Shown here in pieces: positions 16,051-24,000 of a stretch of 64,000 nt of DNA. The stretch lies in contig CP054837.1 in the NCBI GenBank assembly GCA_028768525.1, forward strand, positions 3,654,001 to 3,718,000. The letters are read 5' to 3'. Below the pieces are notes generated by a model. The model searched no databases, was not told the DNA's origin, and was given only the letters and a program-made list of their open reading frames with translations. This DNA comes from Desulfobacter sp. Lineage in GTDB: Bacteria > Desulfobacterota > Desulfobacteria > Desulfobacterales > Desulfobacteraceae. Positions within the stretch are counted from its first letter, which is position 1. Every line of letters begins with the position of its first letter. The translations under genes and the position numbers were made by a program.

Positions 16051-16773
16051 ATGCTTGAGGTGCAATTGAAAAAACAGCAGGGCCGCTTTTTCATCAATGC
16101 CGGTTTCTCCACGGACCGGGCAGGGGTCACGGCCCTGTTCGGCACCTCCGGTGCCGGCAAAACATCGGTTGTCAACATAGTGGCCGGCCTTTCCCGTCCG
16201 GACAGCGGGAAAATCGTCATCGGGAATAGGTGCTGCTTTGATTCTGAAAAAAAGATTGACCTGCCCCCGGAAAAACGGCGCATCGGATATGTGTTTCAGG
16301 AAGCCCGGCTTTTTCCCCACCTGAGTGTCCGGGCCAACCTGACATACGGCATGCATCTGCAGAAAAAAGAAGATCTGTACGTGGATTTTGACAGGGTGGT
16401 GGATCTGTTGGGCATCAACGGGCTTTTGGACCGTCGCCCGGCAAGGCTATCCGGCGGTGAAAAACAGAGGGTGGCCATCGGCCGGGCGCTTTTGTGCAGC
16501 CCCCTGCTTTTGCTCATGGACGAGCCCCTGGCCTCCCTGGACCGGGAGCGAAAGAATGAAGTGCTTCCCTTTATCCGGGATTTAAGCCTCAATTTCAAGG
16601 TACCCATTCTTTACGTCAGCCACCAGATGGACGAGATCGTCACCCTGGCCGATCATATGGTGGTCCTGGAAAAGGGAACTGTGGCGTCGGCCGGCCCGGT
16701 GGCCAAATATGATATGGCTGTTGGCCCCAGGGCGTTGCAGCCCTTAAAAATCAGGGCTGCCCATGGGGGGTGA
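16051..16773 (+). CDS. modC: Molybdate ABC transporter ATPase (short form)
   Basis: A 240-residue ABC ATPase with Walker A GTSGAGKTS, Q-loop YVFQEARLFPHLSV, signature LSGGEKQR, Walker B LLLMDEPLASLD and the switch histidine in YVSHQMDEI. It energises ModAB. Classical ModC is about 350 residues and ends in a molybdate-binding MOP domain; this one stops after the ATPase domain, so feedback inhibition through a C-terminal MOP domain is not expected. It follows modB by 4 bp and ends the operon. Confidence 0.93.
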   Translation: MLEVQLKKQQGRFFINAGFSTDRAGVTALFGTSGAGKTSVVNIVAGLSRPDSGKIVIGNRCCFDSEKKIDLPPEKRRIGYVFQEARLFPHLSVRANLTYGMHLQKKEDLYVDFDRVVDLLGINGLLDRRPARLSGGEKQRVAIGRALLCSPLLLLMDEPLASLDRERKNEVLPFIRDLSLNFKVPILYVSHQMDEIVTLADHMVVLEKGTVASAGPVAKYDMAVGPRALQPLKIRAAHGG

Positions 16774-16797
16774 TAGGCCTTGCTCCGGGGATCGGGG

Positions 16798-18714
16798 TTA
16801 AGGTGCCGGCCGGGTGACGCGCCGGCCTCTCCTCTTATCTTCCCTGGCAGGGGAATATCGCCGCACCCGGGAGACCGCGGCCGGTACGGTCCGTTTCAGC
16901 CGCCGTTTCAGGGCCAGCCTGTGAAGATAGGTAAAGGGGGCTTTGGCAACGGCCGGCGGGCTGCCCGGGGGTTTTCTTGCAGAAAAGAGAAGGTCCAGGA
17001 TATGCAGGGCCGGAATGCCGGACCGGTTCAACGCGCCTGCGCAGCCCGCGCAATAGGTCACAACGGTCCTGCCCCGGGCGGTTTTTTTCCGGGCGGTTGC
17101 CCAGGCGCCGGAGAGTTCCGGGTTGATGAATCCAACGGATCCCCCTTCCCCGCAGCACAGGGTCTTTCTTTTTTCATCGGTTGTTTTCCCCACAGGAACA
17201 TCCATCTTTGAAAGCAGGGACCTGACAGCGTCCTGGACGACCGGGGTATCCCGCATGGGGCAGGGATCATGGATAATGGGCCTGTCGTCCCCGACGCATT
17301 GTTTCCCGAGATCCGGTAGCGGGCCCCTGCGGTGGATGATTTCATAAACCGATTCCACTTTTATGCCGGCGGCGTAGGTGGAGAACACCTTATGGCAGTT
17401 GGGGCAGGCCACCCACACCCTTTTTACGCCGTTGTCTTTTAAAAAGTCCAGCAGTTCACCGAACATGGCCTTGAAATAGCCCTGCCGGCCCAGATCGTGG
17501 CTGGGCTTGCTGCAGCAGTCCAGAACGACACCCAGGGAGGGACGTGCCGATCTCAGGTGTTGGAAAAGGTCCCAGGTGACCTGGGGCCGGGTGCCCGGCA
17601 GGGTGCATCCCGGAAAGAATACGGTATCGCAGTTTTCCGGCAGCGCATAATAGGAGAACAGCGGGGAGGTGCCCCGTTTTTCATATCCGGTGATGGTGGA
17701 ATACCGGGAGAGGTCTGCCCGGCCATCTGATACGGCGGCCCTGCGCAGGGAAAGAAACCACGCCTCGGGATCAAGGCCCTGGGGGCAGACCGTACGGCAG
17801 AGCCCGCACAGGCTGCATTCAAAGGCCAGGGCGGCCCTCTGGCACGGTTCCAGATCGGCAATCTCCCGGGGGGTGCCGTACCGGCTTAAAAACGTACACC
17901 GGGGCTGGCAGGCCCCGCAGCCGGTGCAGGCCTCCTTGATGGCGGCGCCGGCCGCATCGGCGGCAATGCCCTCCGGGGAGCGGCCGGGCCGGATGGGTGC
18001 AGCGGTATCTTCATTTTTCCGCCCTTTTCTCAGGGCGGCGACCAGCCGTTTTGCGGCAAGGGGGAAAAGGCCTATAAGGGCCAGGGATACGGCAAGCTGC
18101 CCCGAGATGATGCCGGACAAGGAGTCTATTTGTGCAATCTGGCTGCCGGCATTCACGAAAATAGCCGTGCCGGGCAGCATGCCCAGTTGGGAGACCCAGT
18201 AAAAAGTGGTCAGGCGCATGGGGGTCAGCCCCATGACCAGGTTGATGGCGAAAAACGGGATGGCCGGGATCAGGCGCATGGAAAAGAGGTAGAACGCCCC
18301 CTCCTCTTCAATGCCCTGGTTGACCCGTTCCAGCCGCCCCCCGAATTTTTCCTGCACCCACTCCCGGAGCAGGTACCGGGAGGTCAGGCAGCCCAGGGTG
18401 GCGCCGATGGAACTGGCAAAGGAGACCACCACCGTTCCGGTGATGGTCCCGAAAAGGGCGCCGGCCGCAAGGCCAAGCACTACGGCTCCGGGAATGTTCA
18501 GGGCCAGAACCGGAATATAAATGCCAGCAAAAATAGCCACGGAGAGGAGGGGGTGGCGGGCGTAAAATTCTTGAAACATCTCCTGGGACTGCCTCAGGCG
18601 GTCGAGGCTGAGGTAGTCGGGCAGTCCCAGCCCGAAACAGGCCCCTACAACGGCCAGGAGAAGTACACATACGGCAATTTTTTTCAGCCGTTGTTTATTG
18701 GGTTGCGGCATCAC
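16798..18714 (-). CDS. VTT (TVP38/DedA) membrane domain fused to a ferredoxin-CCG oxidoreductase domain
   Basis: A 638-residue fusion. Residues 1-235 are a TVP38/TMEM64 (VTT) membrane protein with several helices and the family stretch LIPAIPFFAINLVMGLTPM. Residues about 255-320 hold two 4Fe-4S motifs, CTGCGACQPRC and CSLCGLCRTVCP. Residues about 350-600 carry two CCG-type cysteine modules as in HdrB and glycolate oxidase GlcF: FFPGCTLPG with LDCCSKP, and HDPC..., LCCGEGG, YCAGCAG. The soluble half should move electrons or act on disulfides at the inner membrane. The membrane half may be an anchor or a transporter. Substrate unknown. A rhodanese gene lies just upstream on the same strand. Confidence 0.85.
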   Translation of the reverse strand: MMPQPNKQRLKKIAVCVLLLAVVGACFGLGLPDYLSLDRLRQSQEMFQEFYARHPLLSVAIFAGIYIPVLALNIPGAVVLGLAAGALFGTITGTVVVSFASSIGATLGCLTSRYLLREWVQEKFGGRLERVNQGIEEEGAFYLFSMRLIPAIPFFAINLVMGLTPMRLTTFYWVSQLGMLPGTAIFVNAGSQIAQIDSLSGIISGQLAVSLALIGLFPLAAKRLVAALRKGRKNEDTAAPIRPGRSPEGIAADAAGAAIKEACTGCGACQPRCTFLSRYGTPREIADLEPCQRAALAFECSLCGLCRTVCPQGLDPEAWFLSLRRAAVSDGRADLSRYSTITGYEKRGTSPLFSYYALPENCDTVFFPGCTLPGTRPQVTWDLFQHLRSARPSLGVVLDCCSKPSHDLGRQGYFKAMFGELLDFLKDNGVKRVWVACPNCHKVFSTYAAGIKVESVYEIIHRRGPLPDLGKQCVGDDRPIIHDPCPMRDTPVVQDAVRSLLSKMDVPVGKTTDEKRKTLCCGEGGSVGFINPELSGAWATARKKTARGRTVVTYCAGCAGALNRSGIPALHILDLLFSARKPPGSPPAVAKAPFTYLHRLALKRRLKRTVPAAVSRVRRYSPAREDKRRGRRVTRPAP

Positions 18715-18742
18715 GCCCCTCCAGTGGTATCATCTGCAGGGA

Positions 18743-19156
18743 TCAGTCTTTTTCAACCATCTCTGAATAGGGCCAGCCGCCCATCCCCTTTTCAAGGATC
18801 AGGAGCCGGTCCTGGGCAATGCCCTTGCTTTCCAGGTAGTCGTAGCAGCGTTTGGCGCCGCCCTTACCCCTGGGGCAGACCACCACCACCGGTGTGTCGT
18901 TTTTTTTCAGGGCGCCCACGGCCCCGTCAAGTTTGGCTTTGTCTGCCCCGGATTTGACGGGATAGGCGTAGGTGGCGATGGAACCGGTGAGATGATGGGC
19001 ATTGAATTCCTCTTCCACCTGAATATCCACAATGGAGACAGGGGTGCCGGATGCGATCCAGGTTTTTACTTTTTCAGGGGCAACATAATTGTAATTGCCG
19101 GCATAGGCCGGCGCTGCCAGAATCATTACCACCAGTACCAGAATTAGTTTTTTCAT
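18743..19156 (-). CDS. Periplasmic rhodanese-domain protein
   Basis: A 137-residue protein with a signal peptide (MKKLILVLVVMILAAPAYA). The rhodanese fold has the active-site loop VVVVCPRGKGGAKRC, the cysteine being the expected sulfur acceptor, and the CH2A-type VDIQVEEEFNAHHLTGSI. It probably handles sulfane sulfur in the periplasm. It precedes the VTT-CCG fusion by 28 bp, so an operon linking sulfur transfer and the Fe-S protein is likely. Confidence 0.88.
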   Translation of the reverse strand: MKKLILVLVVMILAAPAYAGNYNYVAPEKVKTWIASGTPVSIVDIQVEEEFNAHHLTGSIATYAYPVKSGADKAKLDGAVGALKKNDTPVVVVCPRGKGGAKRCYDYLESKGIAQDRLLILEKGMGGWPYSEMVEKD

Positions 19157-19417
19157 TCATCTGTCCTTTTTAAACGTGTCAATTTCAGTTTATCTGTTCG
19201 GGCAAACCAGGGTACAGGGGGACCGCCCCCCAGGGCAAATACATAATTCCGACGGTTTTTGTTTTTGCTATTGAAAATTTCGATATCCGCTTTGATCAGC
19301 GGAAGGGATGCGCCGGCACAGGGCAATTCCCAGGACCATCGGCGGGGAGGGCTATGTAACGGGTTGGTGGCGGGGCGAGGGGCATACAACGGAACCGCCC
19401 CCAGGGAGAGGGCGGGG
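19157..19417. other. Gene-free 261-bp stretch
   Basis: No supported gene. A G+C-rich partial dyad (CCGCCC with GGGCGG, 19395-19415) at the end of the solute-binding gene could act as a weak terminator on the minus strand. Confidence 0.4.
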
Positions 19418-20167
19418 TTACCTGTCCTCGGGAAGGTAAGTGTAGAAGGCATCAATAATGGATTTCATTTCTCCGGATTCCACCATCTCTTTCACCACAG
19501 ATGCCACACGGTCTTTTTCAGCCATTAACGGTGATTTTTTTGAAATTCCGATATGTACAGCGTTTTTGCCTTCAAAATAATAGACGGCCGGTTCCACTTG
19601 ATCTGTAATTCCCATTTTCATCATTGTCGTATACCCTGAACGATAACTGTAAATCACTGCATCGATGCGTTTCAACAATAGTTTTTTAAAATTTTGTTCC
19701 AGGCTGGATACCGGCTGTATGTTTAAATTTTTATCCTGATCGAAGCGGGGGAAATATTTGGAATGGATCTTTGTCCCTATCTCCAGCCCGTACAAATCCT
19801 CATATGCTTGAATCCGGCGGGCTTCCCCCTTTCGCACAAAAAAGACTTTTCGACAGGTTTTCACATAAGGGGGGGACACGAAATGGATGTAAGCCATACG
19901 GCTTTCCCGTTTTAAAAGCCCGCCCATGATATCGATTTTACCGGATTTCATGAGAAGAAGACGGCGGGCGAATGGGGCGTATTTCATTTCCAGATTGATA
20001 TCGAGCTTTTCGCCAACCCGTTGCATGATTCTGGATACGATGCCGCTGGCATGCTCCCTGGAAAGCCCGCTTTGATATGTTTGTGCTGAAACAGGCGAGA
20101 TCCCTGCCGCCGTCAGCGAGATCCCCAAAAAAATAAATCCGATTAAATAAATCTGCCGTTGAGTCAT
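19418..20167 (-). CDS. Extracellular solute-binding protein, family 3 (SBP_bac_3)
   Basis: A 249-residue secreted protein with signal peptide (YLIGFIFLGISLTAAGISPVSA). It has the family-3 amino-acid-binding fold: GKIDIMGGLLKRESRMAYIHF, YEDLYGLEIGTK and LLLKRIDAVIYSYRSG. No transporter genes are nearby, so it may act as a sensor input or an orphan binding protein. It lies 38 bp downstream of the sigma-54 response regulator gene and may be cotranscribed. A related binding protein is at 54531. Confidence 0.85.
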   Translation of the reverse strand: MTQRQIYLIGFIFLGISLTAAGISPVSAQTYQSGLSREHASGIVSRIMQRVGEKLDINLEMKYAPFARRLLLMKSGKIDIMGGLLKRESRMAYIHFVSPPYVKTCRKVFFVRKGEARRIQAYEDLYGLEIGTKIHSKYFPRFDQDKNLNIQPVSSLEQNFKKLLLKRIDAVIYSYRSGYTTMMKMGITDQVEPAVYYFEGKNAVHIGISKKSPLMAEKDRVASVVKEMVESGEMKSIIDAFYTYLPEDR

Positions 20168-20205
20168 TTCTTAGCTATCGGCTGATGCGCCGGCACAATT
20201 TAAAA

Positions 20206-21588
20206 TTATTTGTATTCAGCCGGCCTGATGCCGTATTTCTTGATTTTATAATGGATGGCCCGCTTGCTGATGTTGAGCAGGTCGGCCGCCGTCTTCTGAA
20301 CCCCCCGGGTCTCTTTCAGGGCCCGGATAATGGTGTTTTTTTCACTCTCTTCAATGGAGAATCCCCGCTGGCCCAGGGATCGGTCCTCGGCGGTTTCCCG
20401 GACGGGTTCAAGCTGTAGGTCCTGGGGCCGTATGGTGCTGTTCCGGCAGAGGATGGCCCCGGCCTCGATGCAGTTTTTCATTTCCCTGATATTGCCCGGC
20501 CAGGGATGAGATCTGAGCACTTCCATGGCCGCCGTTGAAATCCGCACCGGATCAAGCCCCTGGGAACGGACATATTTATCCGCGAAAAATGTCGCCAGTT
20601 CGGGAATATCTTCGCTACGCTCCCTCAGGGCGGGGACGGTCAGGGTGATGCCCTTGAGCCGGTAATAGAGGTCCTGGCGGAAGGTGCCGGCCTCAATGGC
20701 CTCTCCCAGGTCGGCATTTGTCGCGGCGATGACCCGGGCGTCCACTGCTTTTTCCGCCACGGCGCCCACCTGGCGAATTTTTCCCTCTTCCAGGAAGCGC
20801 AGCAGCCGGCACTGCATGTCATGGGAGATATTTCCGATTTCATCCAGGAACAATGTGCCTTTGTCCGCGGTCTCGATCAGGCCCTTCTTGTCCTTAACCG
20901 CATGGGTGAATGCCCCTTTGAGGTGGCCGAACAATTCGCTTTCCAGGGTGCCGGGCGGGGTGGACCCGCAGTCCACCACCACATAAGGCCGGCTGTCCCG
21001 GTTGCTGAGTCTGTGGATCAGGGCGGCGATGCGTTCCTTACCCACGCCGCTTTCCCCCAGGATCAGCACATTAACCGGAGTATCGGCCACCTTTTGGATG
21101 ACGGGATAGAGGGCGGCCATGGCCGGGCTCTTTCCCCAGATAAATTCATCGGTCCCGCTGCCGGGGGTGCCCCGGCCGTTTGTACGGGGCTTGGGCCCTC
21201 CGGTTTTTGAGGACAGTATTTCATTGATCTTGGCGATCAGTTCCCGGCCGTCAAAGGGTTTGGAAATATAGTCTGCCGCCCCCAGCTTGATGGCATCCAC
21301 GGCATCGGGAATGGTGCCGTAGGCCGTAAGGAAGATGACGGGCAGGTCGGCCCGGATTTCCTGGAATTCCCCTTCCCGGATCTCCCTGAACAGGTCAGTT
21401 CCGCTTTTCCTGGGCATTTTTACATCCGAAACCATGAGGTCCACGGCCCGGCTTTTGAGGATTCTGGCGGCCCCGGCCGCATTACCTGCCTTGAATACCT
21501 CAAAGCCGGCCGCCTCCAGCCTGGCCTCCAGTACATCAAGAATGCTGGCATCATCATCCACAATCAGTATCTTTGCCTGGCGCTTCAT
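20206..21588 (-). CDS. Sigma-54-dependent response regulator (QseF/GlrR-like)
   Basis: A 460-residue NtrC-class activator. The receiver domain has Asp11-13 and phospho-acceptor Asp55 in VSDVKMP. The AAA+ domain has Walker A GESGVGKE, Walker B TLFLDEIG and the sigma-54 contact loop at residues 225-230, which reads GAFTHA instead of GAFTGA. The C-terminal Fis-type helix-turn-helix is TAADLLNISKRAIHYKIKK. It overlaps the lipoprotein gene upstream by 4 bp; with the kinase they form a kinase-lipoprotein-activator operon like qseE-qseG-qseF. It is the only sigma-54 activator in the window and a candidate for the paired boxes at 4810 and 12624. Confidence 0.92.
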   Translation of the reverse strand: MKRQAKILIVDDDASILDVLEARLEAAGFEVFKAGNAAGAARILKSRAVDLMVSDVKMPRKSGTDLFREIREGEFQEIRADLPVIFLTAYGTIPDAVDAIKLGAADYISKPFDGRELIAKINEILSSKTGGPKPRTNGRGTPGSGTDEFIWGKSPAMAALYPVIQKVADTPVNVLILGESGVGKERIAALIHRLSNRDSRPYVVVDCGSTPPGTLESELFGHLKGAFTHAVKDKKGLIETADKGTLFLDEIGNISHDMQCRLLRFLEEGKIRQVGAVAEKAVDARVIAATNADLGEAIEAGTFRQDLYYRLKGITLTVPALRERSEDIPELATFFADKYVRSQGLDPVRISTAAMEVLRSHPWPGNIREMKNCIEAGAILCRNSTIRPQDLQLEPVRETAEDRSLGQRGFSIEESEKNTIIRALKETRGVQKTAADLLNISKRAIHYKIKKYGIRPAEYK

Positions 21589-22061
21589 TGGGTTTTCCTT
21601 TTTTCCCGGCGTTCCTGGTCGATGTTTTCCAGCACGGTGATCTGGTGTTTCAGGGTGGCCACCTCCTTTTCCAGGGCTTTGATCTTCTGTTTCAGCTGGT
21701 GCTGCCTGGCCTGGCTCTTTTGGGCGCTTTTATCGGCCTTTTTGTCCGCCTTTTCCATGAGGGCGCTGCCGTGGCGCAGGGCGCGTATCAGTGGAACGGG
21801 ATTTTCGTCGCTGAAGTCCAGGCCCGCGCGCCGGTCCATGGCAGAGAGGGCGGCGGCAAACTCCTCCGCATTTTTGGCAGTGGCCATGCCGGTGCAGGCC
21901 AGGGCGTATACCGCCGACACTTCGCTGGTCTCCTGGGCGCGGCCCGGTGAGAGGGGGCCCTTGAGGTGGCGGCATCCGGCCGTGGTTGCTGCAAAAAATA
22001 AAAGTATGAGAACGGCTGCCCGTCGGCGCCATGACCTCTTTTTTCTGGTGTGGCGGTTCAT
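21585..22061 (-). CDS. QseG-like lipoprotein between kinase and regulator
   Basis: The start is placed at 22061 (MNRHTRKKRSWRR), which overlaps the kinase stop; an upstream start is possible but has no lipoprotein-like lead. The 158-residue product has an Arg-rich n-region and a lipobox (TTAGC). A predicted helical domain follows, then a coiled coil at the C-terminus (QHQLKQKIKALEKEVATLKH). Its place between a histidine kinase and a sigma-54 activator matches QseG (YfhG), an outer-membrane lipoprotein needed for kinase activity in enterics. The role is inferred from gene order. Confidence 0.75.
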   Translation of the reverse strand: MNRHTRKKRSWRRRAAVLILLFFAATTAGCRHLKGPLSPGRAQETSEVSAVYALACTGMATAKNAEEFAAALSAMDRRAGLDFSDENPVPLIRALRHGSALMEKADKKADKSAQKSQARQHQLKQKIKALEKEVATLKHQITVLENIDQERREKRKTQ

Positions 22062-23581
22062 TGGGTATTTCCTTTGTACACCGGCAGGGTAAAGGTGAAG
22101 GTGCACCCCTTGTCCGGATTGTTTTTTACAGAGATTCTCCCGCCGTGGTCCCGGATGATGTGGCGGGCGATATTCAGTCCCAGGCCCACCCCGTCCAGAT
22201 TTTTCCGGGTTTCCTCGGCCCTGTAGTATTTTTTAAAGATCAGCCCCTGTTTTTCCGGCGGGATGCCCGGCCCGTCGTCGGATACGGTAAATGCCAGGAA
22301 ACCGTCATCCCGGTCCGGACCCAGGGCCACCGCCACCCTGCCGTGTTCCGGGGCGAATTTCAGGGCATTGCCGATGAGGTTCAGCAGGACCCGGATGATT
22401 TCCTTTTTTTCACCCAGTATACGCAGGGGCGGCCCCGGCAGGGCCCCATCCTTTGACATGGGATCCTGCCGGGACTGTGTCATAAAATCCGCCGGGGCGT
22501 AGGACAGCGCCACCCCCCTCAGTTCTGCGGCCGGCCCGAGGGCATGCACCGCTTCCTTTACCAGGGCGTCAGGGTCAATGGGGGCGGGCTGCCTGGGTTC
22601 CGCCCCCAACACCGAGGTGTCCAGAAGGTGGTTCAAAAGTGAGGTGATCCGGGTGATTTCCCTGGAGGCGATTTTCAAAAATTTTTTCTGTTTTTTGTTC
22701 ACCGGTCCCAGTACCTCTTCGACAATCATGTTCACCGACTCCCGGATGGAGGACAGGGGGGTTCGGATCTCATGGCTGAGGCTGGCGATGAAGTCCGACC
22801 GGATATCCTCATCCGCCTTGAGCTGGCGGCTCATGTCGTTAAATGCGCCTGCCAGTTCCTCAAATTCGTCGTTGGAGGCGATGTGGATCTGGTGGGAGTA
22901 GTTGTCCCGGGAAACCTGTTTCAGCCCGGCCTTGAGTTTGTTCAAGGGAGAGATCATGGAGCGGGAGATAAAAATGATGCCGGCCAGGCCGGCGAGAATG
23001 GAGATGCCGAATCCGATGATGCCGTTTTTAACGATCTGACGGCTCTGGGTGTTGATGCGGATAAGGGCCTGCTCAATCTCTGCCTCGTTGGCCTGTCTGG
23101 CTTGGCTGATCTGGTCAATCCACCGGGATACCAGGCCGTCATCTGTCCACTGCCCGGCGTCATCCATGAGTGCGGTTTTGGCATGGAACCGGGTAAACGG
23201 TTGATAGGTGCTGCTGATATGCTGCCAGGGGCCGGAGGCTTGGCCCTCCCGGGAAACCAGGCCGAGAATCCGGTTCAGGTCCCGCTCATAGGCCCGGCGG
23301 GCCGCTTCAAATCCTTCAAAATACAACTCTTTTTTCAGCAGCCTGAATTTTTTCTCATTGACATCCATTTCCACCAGGTTATCCAGGATATTTTTGGACA
23401 GGGCCGCAATACGGTTGTTCAGGCCCACAATCCTGGCGGAGGTGGCGGACATTTCCCTGACTTTTATGGAAAGGCCGAACACGGTGCCGTAGAAGATCAG
23501 GATAAACAGGGAAAAGAAGATAAAGAGCTTTTTTGAAATGCCAAGTCTCATGGTAGAGCTGTCCCTTGGATAGGCCTGCAC
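22058..23581 (-). CDS. Sensor histidine kinase (QseE/GlrK-like)
   Basis: A 507-residue membrane kinase. An N-terminal TM helix (LFIFFSLFILIFYGTVFGL), a periplasmic helical domain and a second TM helix near residue 195 precede a HAMP linker. HisKA has the phospho-histidine in ASLSHEIRTPLSS, and the ATPase domain has NLIGNALKFAP, DDGPGIPPEKQ and GVGLGLNIARHI. It should phosphorylate the sigma-54 response regulator two genes downstream. It overlaps the lipoprotein gene by a few bases. Confidence 0.92.
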   Translation of the reverse strand: MQAYPRDSSTMRLGISKKLFIFFSLFILIFYGTVFGLSIKVREMSATSARIVGLNNRIAALSKNILDNLVEMDVNEKKFRLLKKELYFEGFEAARRAYERDLNRILGLVSREGQASGPWQHISSTYQPFTRFHAKTALMDDAGQWTDDGLVSRWIDQISQARQANEAEIEQALIRINTQSRQIVKNGIIGFGISILAGLAGIIFISRSMISPLNKLKAGLKQVSRDNYSHQIHIASNDEFEELAGAFNDMSRQLKADEDIRSDFIASLSHEIRTPLSSIRESVNMIVEEVLGPVNKKQKKFLKIASREITRITSLLNHLLDTSVLGAEPRQPAPIDPDALVKEAVHALGPAAELRGVALSYAPADFMTQSRQDPMSKDGALPGPPLRILGEKKEIIRVLLNLIGNALKFAPEHGRVAVALGPDRDDGFLAFTVSDDGPGIPPEKQGLIFKKYYRAEETRKNLDGVGLGLNIARHIIRDHGGRISVKNNPDKGCTFTFTLPVYKGNTQ

Positions 23582-23593
23582 CTGGTATTCAGG

Positions 23594-23965
23594 TTACAGC
23601 GTCTCTTTTAATACCTCTTCAACGGTTTCGTCGGTGGTGATTACCAGCGGCTTTCTTTCACGGACGGATGTGGCGGCGGGAGCGTTTTTCCTGGCAACGC
23701 TCAGGGCGCCGGTGCCCGAAGAGATGACCCAGTTTTCCAGTTCAAAGTTCATGTACAGGATTTCGGGCATGGCCCCGAGTGCTTTTCCCAGGTTCTCCAC
23801 CTCTTCATTTGCCATTTCCTGCCCGTTGATTTTCAGCAATTGTCCTGAGAACCAGGCGGTCTTGCCGGAAAAGGAATAGGTGAGCTGTCGAAGATCTGCG
23901 CCGTGGCTGACAAGTATCCGCTTGATTTTCTGATTGATCTCATATCGGGTTGGTTTCTGTTTCAT
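23594..23965 (-). CDS. Hypothetical BON-like small protein
   Basis: A start at ATG 23965 (MKQKPTRYEINQKIKRIL) gives 123 residues; an upstream ATG at 24004 overlaps the preceding gene. The order helix, two strands, helix and strand (GADLRQLTYSFSGKTAWFSGQLL, LGKALGAMPEILYMNFELENW) resembles a BON domain, but the match is loose. No signal peptide or membrane segment. It lies between the hybrid kinase and the QseE-like kinase on the same strand and may be part of the operon. Function unknown. Confidence 0.6.
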   Translation of the reverse strand: MKQKPTRYEINQKIKRILVSHGADLRQLTYSFSGKTAWFSGQLLKINGQEMANEEVENLGKALGAMPEILYMNFELENWVISSGTGALSVARKNAPAATSVRERKPLVITTDETVEEVLKETL

Positions 23966-24000
23966 ACAGGGCGGTATGATAGAAGTGATGGGGGGAGAAG

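Noticed and set aside
19153..19455. 100-residue frame overlapping the rhodanese start and the solute-binding gene end
   Set aside because: No ribosome-binding site or recognisable domain; composition suggests a non-coding G+C-rich stretch.
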